Positions 16,598-25,468 of a DNA stretch of 59,613 nucleotides are shown here, piece after piece. This stretch comes from Bacteroidales bacterium. Lineage in GTDB: Bacteria > Bacteroidota > Bacteroidia > Bacteroidales > UBA932. Position 1 is the stretch's first letter; each line of letters opens with the position of its first letter. Where the stretch lies: positions 1 through 59,613 of the forward strand of contig JAFUWZ010000057.1 in NCBI GenBank assembly GCA_017471045.1, written 5' to 3'. Under the pieces are notes generated by a model. It was not told the DNA's origin. It made no database searches and was given only the letters and a program-made list of their open reading frames with translations. Both the position numbers and the translations under genes were made by a program.

Positions 16598-16604
16598 ATC
16601 CTTG

Positions 16605-16635
16605 CAAATTTATGAAACTTAGCCAACATCTCCAA
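16605..16635 (-). promoter_or_regulatory. promoter of the glycosyltransferase gene
   Basis: On the minus strand TTG (16635-16633), 20 nt, then TAAATTTG (16612-16605) matches the -33/-7 pattern. The start codon follows 7 nt later, giving a very short or absent leader. Confidence 0.65.
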
Positions 16636-16648
16636 CGGTGCGGCCCAG

Positions 16649-16678
16649 AAAAAAGCCGGCCCCTTGCAGGGACCGGCT
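16649..16678 (-). terminator. intrinsic terminator of the aquaporin gene
   Basis: On the minus strand AGCCGGTCCC-TGCA-AGGGGCCGGCT forms a GC-rich hairpin with one G-T or bulged pair, followed directly by TTTTTT (16654-16649). It lies 22 nt after the aquaporin stop. Confidence 0.85.
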
Positions 16679-16700
16679 CCTTATCAGGCCATGCCGAAAT

Positions 16701-17360
16701 TTACTTCTCGCAGGCGAGACCTTTCCAGCAAAGGGCGGCCAGGGCACCGCCGACGAGCGGGGCGCAGATGAAGACCCAGACATTTGCGAGGGCTTCACCA
16801 CCGACGAAAAGCGCGGGACCCAGGGAACGGGCCGGATTGACGGAAGTACCGGTCAGGTTGATGCATACCAGATGGATCAGGATGAGGGTGAGGCCAATGG
16901 CGAGACCGGCCAGGTTGCCGGCGCCTTTCTTTGCATCCGTAGCACCCAGGACGACCAGGACGAAGATGAAGGTGGCGACCACCTCGACCAGGACACCGGC
17001 CCAAGGGCCATGGACACCGGCAAGACCGTTCGCTCCGCCCATCTCAAAGTTGCTGCTCGCGCAGATCCAAGCCAGGATCGCAGCACCGACGATACCGCCG
17101 ATGAACTGTCCGACCCAGTATCCGCAGGCGTCCTTCCAGGTCATCCGGCCGGAGAGGACGACGCCGAGGGTAATGGCCGGATTGATGTGGCAACCGGAGA
17201 TGCCTCCGATCGTGTAGGCCATGGCGACGACCGCCAGGCCGAACGCGATGGCCGTACCGACGACGCCGGCAGGAGTGCCGCAGCCCAGGAAGACCGCCGT
17301 ACCGCAGCCGAGCAGGGTCAGGACCGCAGTTCCGATACATTCAGCAATGTACTTTTTCAT
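16701..17360 (-). CDS. aqpZ: aquaporin Z-like water channel (MIP family)
   Basis: 219 residues from the ATG at 17360 (MKKYIAECIG); the frame extends upstream but through the leader. Six membrane helices and both NPA boxes are present: HINPAIT (N60-A62) and SVNPARS (N175-A177). The selectivity-filter positions read Phe40, His163, Thr172 and Arg178, as in water-selective E. coli AqpZ rather than a glycerol facilitator. It acts in the inner membrane in water equilibration. Monocistronic, with a good promoter and a strong terminator. Confidence 0.95.
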   Translation of the reverse strand: MKKYIAECIGTAVLTLLGCGTAVFLGCGTPAGVVGTAIAFGLAVVAMAYTIGGISGCHINPAITLGVVLSGRMTWKDACGYWVGQFIGGIVGAAILAWICASSNFEMGGANGLAGVHGPWAGVLVEVVATFIFVLVVLGATDAKKGAGNLAGLAIGLTLILIHLVCINLTGTSVNPARSLGPALFVGGEALANVWVFICAPLVGGALAALCWKGLACEK

Positions 17361-17412
17361 AAATGAGTTGGTTTTAGTTAATGTTAACGACCGCTCCGAA
17401 GAGCCGCCAAGA

Positions 17413-17443
17413 CAAAAATAGGAAATAATCAAAGAAAATCCAA
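17413..17443 (-). promoter_or_regulatory. promoter of aqpZ
   Basis: Minus strand TTG, 20 nt, TATTTTTG (17420-17413). The start codon is about 50 nt downstream, so the leader is longer than for most genes here and can form a small hairpin (GCGGCTCTTCGGAGC). Confidence 0.7.
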
Positions 17444-17449
17444 CGCGGG

Positions 17450-18295
17450 CTACAATTCGCGGATCCAGATATTGCGGAACCGGACCGGATTCCCATGGTC
17501 CTGCAGGATGATGGGGCCGTCGCCATGCGCACGCTGATGCGGGAACCCGACATACTCGGTGGTGCCGAGGATTTCCGTATGGTTCTGGACAACGACGCCG
17601 TTGTGCAGGACCGTCACGTGCGGATAGGTCCGGAACGTGCCGTCCTTCTTGAAAGTAGGAGCCTCATAGATAATGTCATAGACATTCCACTGCCCGGGAG
17701 CGCGCATGGCGTTGACCAGCGGAGCATGCTGCTTGTAAATGCTGCCCGCGCCGCCGGAGGCGTACGTCTCATTGTGATAGTTGTCCAGGACCTGGATCTC
17801 ATAACGGCCCTGCAGGAAGATGCCGCTGTTGCCTCGCTCCTGGCTCTCCCCCTGGATGTCGACCGGTTCGCTCCACTCGATATGGAGTTGGAAATCATGG
17901 AAAACGCGCTTGGTCCCGATTTCCCCGGTCCCCGGGACGATGGTAAGGACCCCGTCGGCGACCTGCCAGCCGGGGGCCGCCCCTTTGGGACCAACCCACT
18001 CTTCCAAGCCGGACCCGTCGAATAGCACGATGGCGTCCGATGGAGCCGTCACATAGATATCGGAGGCTCCGACCGTGGCGGGAGCCGTCGCAGGCTGCCC
18101 TTTTTTCACTTTGCCGGAGACCGGCATGTCCACCGTGGCGACAAAAGAGCCGGGCGTAATCACCGGAGGCTGTGGCAACCAGAACTCAGTATGCCTCGGC
18201 TGCATCCCCTTGGGCTTGGGATACTCTTTCTGCTCCTGCCCACGGGCAGACAAGACACCGAGCAGGCAAAACGCCAGAATCATCAGTTTTTTCAT
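17450..18295 (-). CDS. secreted DUF1080 (3-keto-disaccharide hydrolase-like) protein
   Basis: 281 residues. The signal peptide MKKLMILAFCLLGVLSARG has no lipobox. After a linker (about 20-85) comes one DUF1080 concanavalin-like domain: IVLFDGSGLEEWVG opens it, then GWQVADGVLTIVPGTGEIGTK, FQLHIEWSEP, RGNSGIFLQGRYEIQVLDNY and QWNVYDIIYEAP. These proteins occur in carbohydrate-degrading Bacteroidota, and some members cleave 3-keto-glycosides. The catalytic residues are not established to me from sequence, so the activity is only a family-level suggestion. Monocistronic with its own -7 box. Confidence 0.88.
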   Translation of the reverse strand: MKKLMILAFCLLGVLSARGQEQKEYPKPKGMQPRHTEFWLPQPPVITPGSFVATVDMPVSGKVKKGQPATAPATVGASDIYVTAPSDAIVLFDGSGLEEWVGPKGAAPGWQVADGVLTIVPGTGEIGTKRVFHDFQLHIEWSEPVDIQGESQERGNSGIFLQGRYEIQVLDNYHNETYASGGAGSIYKQHAPLVNAMRAPGQWNVYDIIYEAPTFKKDGTFRTYPHVTVLHNGVVVQNHTEILGTTEYVGFPHQRAHGDGPIILQDHGNPVRFRNIWIREL

Positions 18296-18317
18296 GATCT
18301 TTCAGGTTGAATTTCGA

Positions 18318-18325
18318 CAAATCTA
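18318..18325 (-). promoter_or_regulatory. -7 box of the DUF1080 gene
   Basis: TAGATTTG on the minus strand fits TAnnTTTG, 22 nt before the start at 18295. No convincing -33 element. Confidence 0.5.
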
Positions 18326-18401
18326 ACAAAAAACGCGTGTATCGGATGCTTTTTTTTGCCTTTTTCGTAAATTCGCGCCGAGACTTATAGCACAGACGCT
18401 C

Positions 18402-19856
18402 ATGCTATCCTTGATCCTTTCCATCGCAGCCCTGGTTTTAGGCTATGTTTTTTACGGTAAACTGGCAGAGAGAATCTTCCGACCGGATCCCCAGCAGCCG
18501 ACGCCGGCCCTCAGCAAGGCGGACGGCGTGGATTTCATCCGCATGCCGGGATGGAAAGTATTCATGATCCAGTTCCTCAATATCGCCGGGACCGGCCCCA
18601 TCTTCGGGGCCATCATGGGTGCGAAATTCGGGCCGTCGGCCTACCTGTGGATTGTCTTGGGATGCATCTTTGCCGGAGCCGTACACGATTATTTCTCCGG
18701 CATGCTGTCCGTACGGAACGGAGGTGTGGGGCTGCCTGAAATCATCGGGAAATATCTCAGCAAAGGAGCCCGGAGCGTCATGCTGGTATTCACGGTCCTG
18801 CTGCTCATCCTGGTCGGCGCCGTCTTCGTTTACAGCCCGGCCATCATCCTGGGCGACATGACCGGCGGGACGACCACCTCCATCCTGATCTGGGTCGGCG
18901 TGATCTTTCTCTATTACCTCGTAGCGACCTTCATGCCGATCGACAAGATCATCGGCAAAATATATCCGCTCTTCGCCTTTTCGCTGTTGTTCATGGCCGT
19001 CGCCCTCCTCGTCGGGCTGCTGGTCAAATGGCCCGCCATCCCCGAGATCTGGGACGGCCTGGCCAACCGGGGTCCTTCCGTCGGCGTCAAGGGCCAGCCG
19101 ATCTTCCCCTGCCTGTTCATCACCATCGCCTGCGGTGCGATCAGCGGATTCCACGGGACGCAGTCACCCTTGATGGCACGCTGCATGGAAAACGAAAAAC
19201 TGGGCCGGCCGATCTTCTACGGATCCATGATCACGGAAGGCATTGTCGCCCTGATCTGGGCGGCCGTGTCGTCCTATTTCTTCTTTGCCGGCGGGGCGCA
19301 GGAAGTGGGCAGCAGTCTCAGCGCTTCCGCGCCGACCGTCGTCACGACCGTTGCCAAGAGCTGGCTGGGCGTCCTGGGCGGCATCCAGGCTCTGCTGGGT
19401 GTCGTGGCAGCACCGATTACGAGCGGTGATACGGCGCTTCGGAGCGCGCGGCTCATCGTGGCCGATGCCTTCAAGATCGAACAGAAAAGAGCCGGCGGAC
19501 GGCTCGTGATCTGCCTGCCCCTCTTTGCCGTGACGGCTTTGCTGCTCTGGTTCAACATCGCGGACGAGAACGGCTTCAACACGATCTGGCGCTATTTCGG
19601 CTGGGCCAACCAAACCCTGTCCGTTTTCACGTTGTGGGCCATCACTGTCTTCCTGGCCCGCTTCCGCAAGCGCCCCACGTTCCTGATCTCAATGCTCCCG
19701 GCCTGCTTCATGACCGCGACTTGCCTGACCTACATCTGTATCGACAAGATCGGGCTTCACATGCCCGCATCCATCATCCCCTACCTGGGTGTCGGCGGTT
19801 TCCTGGCCTCGCTGCTCCTGTTCTTCCTCTGGTACGCCCGGGAGAACGCTAAATAA
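18402..19856 (+). CDS. cstA: carbon starvation protein A family transporter
   Basis: 484 residues, many membrane segments, shorter than E. coli CstA (about 700) but the usual Bacteroidota length. Signature stretches: FFGKL-like YGKLAERIFRPD, GTGPIFGAIMGAKFGPSAYLWIVLGCIFAGAVHDYFSGMLSVRNGG, and SGFHGTQSPLMARCMENE. Characterised relatives import peptides or pyruvate across the inner membrane. The gene overlaps the nitroreductase gene by 8 bp, tail to tail. The region upstream shares the intergenic space with the divergent DUF1080 gene; I see no good -7 box on this strand. Confidence 0.9.
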   Translation: MLSLILSIAALVLGYVFYGKLAERIFRPDPQQPTPALSKADGVDFIRMPGWKVFMIQFLNIAGTGPIFGAIMGAKFGPSAYLWIVLGCIFAGAVHDYFSGMLSVRNGGVGLPEIIGKYLSKGARSVMLVFTVLLLILVGAVFVYSPAIILGDMTGGTTTSILIWVGVIFLYYLVATFMPIDKIIGKIYPLFAFSLLFMAVALLVGLLVKWPAIPEIWDGLANRGPSVGVKGQPIFPCLFITIACGAISGFHGTQSPLMARCMENEKLGRPIFYGSMITEGIVALIWAAVSSYFFFAGGAQEVGSSLSASAPTVVTTVAKSWLGVLGGIQALLGVVAAPITSGDTALRSARLIVADAFKIEQKRAGGRLVICLPLFAVTALLLWFNIADENGFNTIWRYFGWANQTLSVFTLWAITVFLARFRKRPTFLISMLPACFMTATCLTYICIDKIGLHMPASIIPYLGVGGFLASLLLFFLWYARENAK

Positions 19857-20550
19857 GGAGATCCTGCAGTCCCAGTTTCGGGACGATATGGACGCCGCCC
19901 TCGCGGAAGTATCGCAGGCTTCCGCCACGAACGGCGGTACGGAGTTCGAACTTCTCCGCCGGCTTGCCGATCGCCAGGACAGCGAGCGGATCGAGCGGCA
20001 GGGCTAGACCCCGCTTGAGGCCGTCCTGGTCGAAGGCACAGACCAGAACGCCGCCAAGACCCATTTCCGTCGTTTTGAGGAGCATGCTCTGGGCAGCAAT
20101 TCCCAGGTCCATATCGACGTAGCGGTCTTCGGGAACGGAAGAACAAATGACAATAAAAGCTTCCGGCTCCGTCCCGGGAAGAGGAAGATGAAGCTCCGGC
20201 AGTGCGGCCCCCAGATGGAGATGGCGAAGGACGATTTCAGCGGGACGCCTGACTGCCGCCAGTCCATCCGCCACAGCCGTCGCTGCCGGACAGGCGGGAT
20301 CATCCGCCGTGACCAGGCGGAACCGCAGCGGCTGTCGGTTCATCGCCGAAGCAACCTTACAGCAGACCCCGGCGATCCGCTCCAGTTGAAGCCGATGCAC
20401 CTTGTAGTCTTTCTGATAGCCCCGGCAACTGCGCGTACGTGTGAGCAGCGCATCCAATGAAATACCCGGGTGCTTGACAGCCGGTCTCCGGCCGCTGTAA
20501 AACTCCTCAAACTTCTTCTCCAAATAATTGTCTGCCATACGCAAGGTCAC
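19849..20550 (-). CDS. nitroreductase family flavoprotein
   Basis: 233 residues from a GTG whose bases overlap the TGA of the small ORF before it (20547-20550); ATG at 20538 (MADNYLEKKF) is an alternative. TRTRSCRGYQKDY near residue 37 is the FMN phosphate-binding start of the nitroreductase fold, DMDLGIAAQSMLLKTTEMGLGGVLVCAFDQ is the conserved dimer/FMN region, and LAIGKPAEKFE closes it. It probably reduces quinone- or nitro-type substrates with NAD(P)H; the true substrate is unknown. It is the last gene in the MATE-DUF3737-PatB-ORF run. Confidence 0.85.
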   Translation of the reverse strand: MTLRMADNYLEKKFEEFYSGRRPAVKHPGISLDALLTRTRSCRGYQKDYKVHRLQLERIAGVCCKVASAMNRQPLRFRLVTADDPACPAATAVADGLAAVRRPAEIVLRHLHLGAALPELHLPLPGTEPEAFIVICSSVPEDRYVDMDLGIAAQSMLLKTTEMGLGGVLVCAFDQDGLKRGLALPLDPLAVLAIGKPAEKFELRTAVRGGSLRYFREGGVHIVPKLGLQDLLI

Positions 20551-20768
20551 AGTTCCCCGGCATGATGGCCGGGAATGACAATATGGTGGTTACCGATCGA
20601 ATCCGTCAGGAAGTAGCGGGCCGTCCCGGGCGCGCGAAGGACGACTTCGACGGAAGGATCGGCCTCTTTCAGGGCCGCCGTCACTTCCCGGATGAAAGGA
20701 TCCCGGGCCGTCTGCGACATCGCTTCCGCATGAAGCCCGGAAGCCAGGCTGTATATCTTGACCATCAT
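20547..20768 (-). CDS. small protein of 73 residues, unknown
   Basis: It begins 7 nt after the PatB stop and its TGA overlaps the GTG of the nitroreductase gene, so it fills the gap between two operon genes exactly. The protein has no signal peptide, and reads as a small alpha/beta domain: VKIYSLASG, a helix FIREVTAALKEADPS, VEVVLRAPGTARYFLTDSIGNHHIVIPG. The fit between neighbours and the balanced composition argue for a real gene. No family recognised. Confidence 0.6.
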   Translation of the reverse strand: MMVKIYSLASGLHAEAMSQTARDPFIREVTAALKEADPSVEVVLRAPGTARYFLTDSIGNHHIVIPGHHAGEL

Positions 20769-20774
20769 CTTTTT

Positions 20775-21992
20775 TCAAAGGGATTGCATCCGCCGTTTCA
20801 GGCCGGCGGCGACGCGGTCCAGGCCTTCGCACAACAGGGCAGTCGGGCAGGCCAGGTTGATCCGGATGAATCCTTCCGATCCGTACATCGATCCGGCATT
20901 GACCCAGACTTGCTCGCCGCGCAGCAGCTCGGCTTCCAGGCGGGTGGAAGAAAGGCCCATGGAAGAAACGTCGATCCAGGCCAGGTAAGTCCCCTCCAGT
21001 TCGCAGACCGGCAGCGAAGGGAAATCGCGCCGGAAGCGCTCCGACAGCAGGTCGAAATGCGCCGAGACCCGTTCGTTCAAGGCCTCCAGCCAGCGCTCTC
21101 CTTCCGCCGTATAGGCGGCTTCCAAGGCCACGGGGCCGAAAGGATTGATGTCGCACACCTCATTGATGTTGATCGCCCGGTCGATCCGTTCGCGCCACTC
21201 CGGCCGGTCGCTGAGGATATTGGCGATCTGGAGGCCGGCGATATTGAAACTTTTGGAGGGCGAGCAGAGCGTGACGGAGCCGTGGAGATTCGCCTCGTTC
21301 ACGGCCGCAAAAGGCACAAATTTCAATCCGGGACGGACGATCTCGCAGTGGATCTCGTCGGTAACGACGATGACATCGTGCCGGCGGGCGATCTCCCCCA
21401 CCTGCGCCAGTTCCTCCGCCGTCCAGACCCTGCCGGCCGGATTGTGGGGGTTGCACAGCAGCAGGAGGCGGTTGGATGGCTCGGCGCAGGCCTTTTCCAG
21501 GCCCTCGAAATCAAACGCGTAGGTGAAACGGCCCGTTCCGCTCCCCCGCCGCAGCAGCGGTACGTCCACCAGGCGGCAGCCGTTGTTGCGCACGGAAGAG
21601 AAAAAACAGTTGTACACGGGCGTCTGGAGGATCACCCCTTCGCCGGGTGCGGCGAGCGCCTTGATGACGGCCGAAAGCGCCGGGACCACGCCGCTGGTAT
21701 ATTGGATCCAGTCCCGCTCCAGCCGAAGGCTGTGCCGTCGGCCGAACCAGCGGATGACAGCCTCGTAATAGCTGTCCTGGACCTTCGTGTAACCGAACAC
21801 GCCGTGGTCGCAGCGACGCCGCAGCGCCTCCAGGATGAACGGTGCGGCTGGGAAGTCCATGTCGGCCACCCAGAGCGGGATGACCCGCTCGCGCTGCTCC
21901 GGACTGAGGACGACGCCCTCAGGGAGCTCCGCGTCCCACTTATAGGACCCGCTCCCCCGCCGGCGAGGGACGGCATCAAAATCGTACGGCAT
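20775..21992 (-). CDS. PLP-dependent C-S lyase/aminotransferase, PatB/MalY type
   Basis: 405 residues, fold-type I. IPLWVADMDFPAAPFILEAL is the N-terminal PatB/MalY signature, YTSGVVPALSAVIKAL and TPVYNCFF follow, NPHNPAGRVW binds the cofactor region, VTDEIHCEIV holds the Asp that contacts the pyridine nitrogen, and SPSKSFNIAGLQ contains the PLP lysine. Family members cleave cystathionine or cysteine to pyruvate, ammonia and a thiol. It lies 3 nt after the DUF3737 gene in an operon with a MATE exporter and nitroreductase; the product exported, if any, is unknown. Confidence 0.92.
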   Translation of the reverse strand: MPYDFDAVPRRRGSGSYKWDAELPEGVVLSPEQRERVIPLWVADMDFPAAPFILEALRRRCDHGVFGYTKVQDSYYEAVIRWFGRRHSLRLERDWIQYTSGVVPALSAVIKALAAPGEGVILQTPVYNCFFSSVRNNGCRLVDVPLLRRGSGTGRFTYAFDFEGLEKACAEPSNRLLLLCNPHNPAGRVWTAEELAQVGEIARRHDVIVVTDEIHCEIVRPGLKFVPFAAVNEANLHGSVTLCSPSKSFNIAGLQIANILSDRPEWRERIDRAININEVCDINPFGPVALEAAYTAEGERWLEALNERVSAHFDLLSERFRRDFPSLPVCELEGTYLAWIDVSSMGLSSTRLEAELLRGEQVWVNAGSMYGSEGFIRINLACPTALLCEGLDRVAAGLKRRMQSL

Positions 21993-21995
21993 GGC

Positions 21996-22847
21996 TTATT
22001 CCCCGTAACCGGCCGTCACCTCGCAGGAGGCCGGCGCCTTGATGTTGCCGTCGAGGATCAGTTCGCCGTAGCTGCCGACCCGGATGAAGCCGGAACGCGG
22101 GTTCTTGATCGATGTCACATGCCCGCGCACGGTGGCCTGTACGTCGGAATACTCGAAGGACAGGTCGGCGTCCGGGTCGAAGGTGCAGTCCTCCAGGACG
22201 AGGCCGGTCGCATAGCAGAGCGGCTGGCTACCGCCGATATGGCAACGGATGAGGTGCAGGTTCCGGGAATACCAGCCCAGGAACTCGCCGTTGATGCGGG
22301 AATCATAGACCGTGACGTTGTCCGTCTCCCATAAAGCGTCCTTCGTATTCAGGTCGGAATCCCGGATCTCGATGTCCCGCGACCACTGGAAGGAATAGTT
22401 GCCCTGAAGGTTCAGGTTCTTGATCTTCAAGCCACTGCAGTGCATGAAGATGTAATCGGCCCGCAGCGCGCGCACGTCTTCCAGCAGGCCGCCCCGGCAG
22501 TGCCAGAACGTCTCCGACGCGGCATCGATGATCACGCGGCGCAGGGTCATCCCATCCATCTCGCGGAACATCTTGGGCGCATCCACGACGCAATCCTCCA
22601 TCACCATGTTCTGCGAGTACCAGATGCCCGCCCGGGCGCCTACGGTGAAGACGCTGTCCCGCACGGTGAAGTCGTTGCAGCACCAGAGCGGATATTTGCC
22701 TTCGAAACGGCAGCCGACCGCCTCAATCCCGGATGTTTCCTTCAAGCCGGACTCGCCGGCATGGATGACCACGCCCTCAAGGCGCAGGTCCTTCTCGCAA
22801 TAGAGCGGCCTTTCGCCGCCGAATGCTTGATTCTTGATCAGTTTCAT
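21996..22847 (-). CDS. DUF3737 right-handed beta-helix protein
   Basis: 283 residues from the ATG at 22847 (MKLIKNQAFGGERPLY), whose A and T overlap the stop of the MATE gene. The whole protein is a run of short repeating strands with aromatic turns (KYPLWCCNDFTVRDSVF, GIWYSQNMVMEDCVVD, TFWHCRGGLLEDVRA, YSFQWSRDIEIRDSDL, FLGWYSRNLHLIRCHI), a parallel beta-helix like pectate-lyase folds. No signal peptide, so it is probably cytoplasmic. The family has no established reaction, but is often found beside MATE transporters and PLP enzymes; here that neighbourhood recurs. Confidence 0.88.
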   Translation of the reverse strand: MKLIKNQAFGGERPLYCEKDLRLEGVVIHAGESGLKETSGIEAVGCRFEGKYPLWCCNDFTVRDSVFTVGARAGIWYSQNMVMEDCVVDAPKMFREMDGMTLRRVIIDAASETFWHCRGGLLEDVRALRADYIFMHCSGLKIKNLNLQGNYSFQWSRDIEIRDSDLNTKDALWETDNVTVYDSRINGEFLGWYSRNLHLIRCHIGGSQPLCYATGLVLEDCTFDPDADLSFEYSDVQATVRGHVTSIKNPRSGFIRVGSYGELILDGNIKAPASCEVTAGYGE

Positions 22848-24274
22848 ATTTCTTGTGTAGTCAATTTCGTTTTCAGCCACTTGTCCCCGCGGATCCGACA
22901 GACGAAGAGGGCGCCGCGCACGTTCAATTCCACGAACATGGCGATCCAGTAGCCCATCAGCCCGTAGTGCGGGGTCAGGACCAGGGCCAGGGCGATCCAC
23001 ACGGCCCAGACGCTGATGAGATTGAGGGCGGTCGGCACTTTCGTGTCACCGGCCCCCACGCAGGCCCCGTGCGCGACGATCGAAGCTGCGTAGCCCGCTT
23101 CCGCAAAGGCCTCCAGCCGCAAGCAGCGGGCGCCCAGGGCGACGACCTCGGGATCAACGCTCAGCAGGCCCATGATCTTCTCGGCCAGGATGAACATCAC
23201 CACGGCCAGAGAGACCATCATGCCGACCCCCAGGTAGAGGGTGATACGCGAGAAACTCTTGGCCAGGTCCTTGCGGCCGGCGCCGAGGCTCTGCCCGACC
23301 AGCGTCGTCGCGGCGTCGCCCATGCCGTATCCGGGCATGTAGCAGAAACTCTCGGCGATGATGGCAAAGGAATTGGCGGCGATCGCAACAGCACCCAATG
23401 GCGCCACGATCAGCGTACTCATCACCTGCGCGCCTTGCATGACCAGGTTCCGGATCCACATGGGCCAGGTAATATCCGCCGCCTTGCCCACGACCTCCCG
23501 GGTCGGCAGGAAAGAACCACGCTCGCCCACGATCGCCAGGTCCTTGTTGCGTACCAGCAGGAAATAGAGCATCAGGCAGGCCGTGATGGTCTCCGCGATA
23601 CCGGTGCCCAGTGCCGCGCCCCGCACGCCCATGCCCGCCCCGGGGACAGTCAGGTCCATCCCGAGCAGGTGCATCGGGCGCGTCGGGAAGATCAGCAGGA
23701 AGTTGAAGATGATGTCCAGCACGCACATCAGGATGTTGAGGATGCTGGGCAGTTTCATCTCCCCGCTGCACATCAGCATCGTACTGCAGAAATAGCCCAG
23801 TTGCATCATCGGCAGGAAAGCCGCATAGATGCGGAAATACGCGGACGCATCCGCCCGTATCCCAGACTCTCCGCCAAGCCAGCGCGGAAGCGGCCCCGCA
23901 AGGAAAGAGGCGGCCACCGACAGGAGCAAGGCAAAGAGCGTGACGACCAGCAGGCCCTGGCGCAGGACCCGGCGCGCCCGCGCGAAATCGCCCGAACCGA
24001 TCCGGTGTGCGACCTGTACGGAAAAGCCCTGTCCGATCGCCATGCAGAATCCGCCGCAGAGCCAGGTCGAAGTCGAGACCAGGCCGATCGAGGCCGAAGG
24101 GCCGGCACCCAGGCTGCCGACCATCGACGCATCGATGAACTGCAGCAGGACCGAAGCCAGCTGGGCCAGGATGGCCGGGCCGCAGAGGAGCAGGGTCAGG
24201 GATACGCGCTGCCGGTCCGAGAGGTGCTTGCCCTCCCGGATGTATCCAAGCAGTATATCCTTGCTTTGCGACAT
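22844..24274 (-). CDS. MATE family efflux transporter
   Basis: 476 residues and 12 predicted membrane helices in two repeated halves. The first half starts at SLTLLLCGPAILAQLASVLLQFIDASMVGSLGAGPSASIG, the second at ITWPMWIRNLVMQGAQVMSTLIVAPLGAVAIAANSFAIIAESF, with GMGDAATTLVGQSLGAGRKDLA as the second copy of the family turn. It would export cationic or aromatic compounds with Na+ or H+. It leads a five-gene overlapping operon (MATE, DUF3737, PatB, small ORF, nitroreductase). The divergent start of the SGNH hydrolase gene lies 54 bp away. Confidence 0.93.
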   Translation of the reverse strand: MSQSKDILLGYIREGKHLSDRQRVSLTLLLCGPAILAQLASVLLQFIDASMVGSLGAGPSASIGLVSTSTWLCGGFCMAIGQGFSVQVAHRIGSGDFARARRVLRQGLLVVTLFALLLSVAASFLAGPLPRWLGGESGIRADASAYFRIYAAFLPMMQLGYFCSTMLMCSGEMKLPSILNILMCVLDIIFNFLLIFPTRPMHLLGMDLTVPGAGMGVRGAALGTGIAETITACLMLYFLLVRNKDLAIVGERGSFLPTREVVGKAADITWPMWIRNLVMQGAQVMSTLIVAPLGAVAIAANSFAIIAESFCYMPGYGMGDAATTLVGQSLGAGRKDLAKSFSRITLYLGVGMMVSLAVVMFILAEKIMGLLSVDPEVVALGARCLRLEAFAEAGYAASIVAHGACVGAGDTKVPTALNLISVWAVWIALALVLTPHYGLMGYWIAMFVELNVRGALFVCRIRGDKWLKTKLTTQEI

Positions 24275-24328
24275 AATTTGCGAATATACGAATTTTCTCT
24301 TATTTTGCAGGACTAATCATATCTGACC

Positions 24329-25414
24329 ATGCTTTTCCGAGTGTTTTGTACCGCCTTTTTGCTCTCCGCCTCCCTGCTCTTGTCCGCCCAGGAAAGCACC
24401 CCCACGCGCTATGTAGAAGCCAGCGGCCTGACCCTGGTCGGTAAGCTGATGGAGACGTCCAACCCGTATTGGCGGGTGGATACGGCGCGATTCAAAGGTT
24501 TCTCAACCACGGAAAGCAATCAGGTACGTTGCGGGGCCGGATTGGCCGTCGCTTTCCGGACGGACTCCCCGTTCATCAACCTGCGGATCCAGCGCCGGCC
24601 CTCCTACCTGGGCATCTCGACGACGACGATCGCCTCGGCCGGATTCGACCTGTACATCCGCGAAGGGAAACATTGGATCTGGGCCGGCGATGTCGCGTTC
24701 AAGCCGGGACAGGAAAGCGATCCGGGCACCCTGGTACGGGACATGGACGGATCAATGCGCGAATGCCTGCTGTATCTTCCGATCCACACGGAACTGTATA
24801 GCTGTGAATTGGGCGTCGCCGCCGGAAGCACCCTGGAGTCCCTGGAGAATCCCTTCCGCCACAGCATCGTCTTCAGCGGATCCAGTTTCACGCACGGCAG
24901 CAGCACCAGCCGCCCCGGCATGAGTTACCCGGCGCAATTCGAGCGCCATACGGGCCTGCACGTCCTGCCCCTCGGCTGCGGCGGCAACGGCCGGCTCCAG
25001 CCCCACTACGCGGACGTATTCGCCGCCGTGGAGGCCGACGCCTTTGTCTTCGACCAGTTCTCCAACGGTTCTCCCGAGTCGATCCGCCGCAACTTCTTCC
25101 CCTTCCTGGAGAAGGTCCGTGCCGCACATCCCGGCGTCCCGATTATCTTCCAGCGGACCATCCGCCGCGAAAACGGCAATTTCGACACGGTCGCCCGTGA
25201 GCGCGAATTGGAAAAGAAAGCCGTCGCCGACAGCGTGATGAAGATCGCGATGGCCCAGGACCCGGACGTCTATTATATCCAGCCCTGCGCCTCCGACGGA
25301 TCCCACGAATGGACCGTGGACGGGACCCACCCCTCCGACTACGGCTACTACCTCTGGTCCCGCAGCATCGAAAAGCCCATCAAGCGCATCCTGCGCCGCT
25401 ACGGCATCCGCTAG
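24329..25414 (+). CDS. secreted SGNH/GDSL hydrolase with N-terminal jelly-roll domain
   Basis: 361 residues. The signal peptide MLFRVFCTAFLLSASLLLSAQ has no lipobox. Residues about 30-165 form a beta-rich N-terminal domain of the SGNH_hydro_N type (YWRVDTARFKG, VAFRTDSPFINLRIQ). The catalytic domain begins at IVFSGSSFTHGSST, where the usual GDS is GSS with Ser as nucleophile. GCGGNGRL and the catalytic dyad DGTHPSD near residue 336 follow. It probably deacetylates or de-esterifies carbohydrates outside the inner membrane. It is monocistronic and ends 54 bp from the convergent DUF4301 gene; that gap holds nothing recognised. Confidence 0.88.
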   Translation: MLFRVFCTAFLLSASLLLSAQESTPTRYVEASGLTLVGKLMETSNPYWRVDTARFKGFSTTESNQVRCGAGLAVAFRTDSPFINLRIQRRPSYLGISTTTIASAGFDLYIREGKHWIWAGDVAFKPGQESDPGTLVRDMDGSMRECLLYLPIHTELYSCELGVAAGSTLESLENPFRHSIVFSGSSFTHGSSTSRPGMSYPAQFERHTGLHVLPLGCGGNGRLQPHYADVFAAVEADAFVFDQFSNGSPESIRRNFFPFLEKVRAAHPGVPIIFQRTIRRENGNFDTVARERELEKKAVADSVMKIAMAQDPDVYYIQPCASDGSHEWTVDGTHPSDYGYYLWSRSIEKPIKRILRRYGIR

Positions 25415-25468
25415 GGCGCGCTCCCTTCCGGGCCCACCAGAGCCCCCTCGCTTGACGGAAAGACCCTT

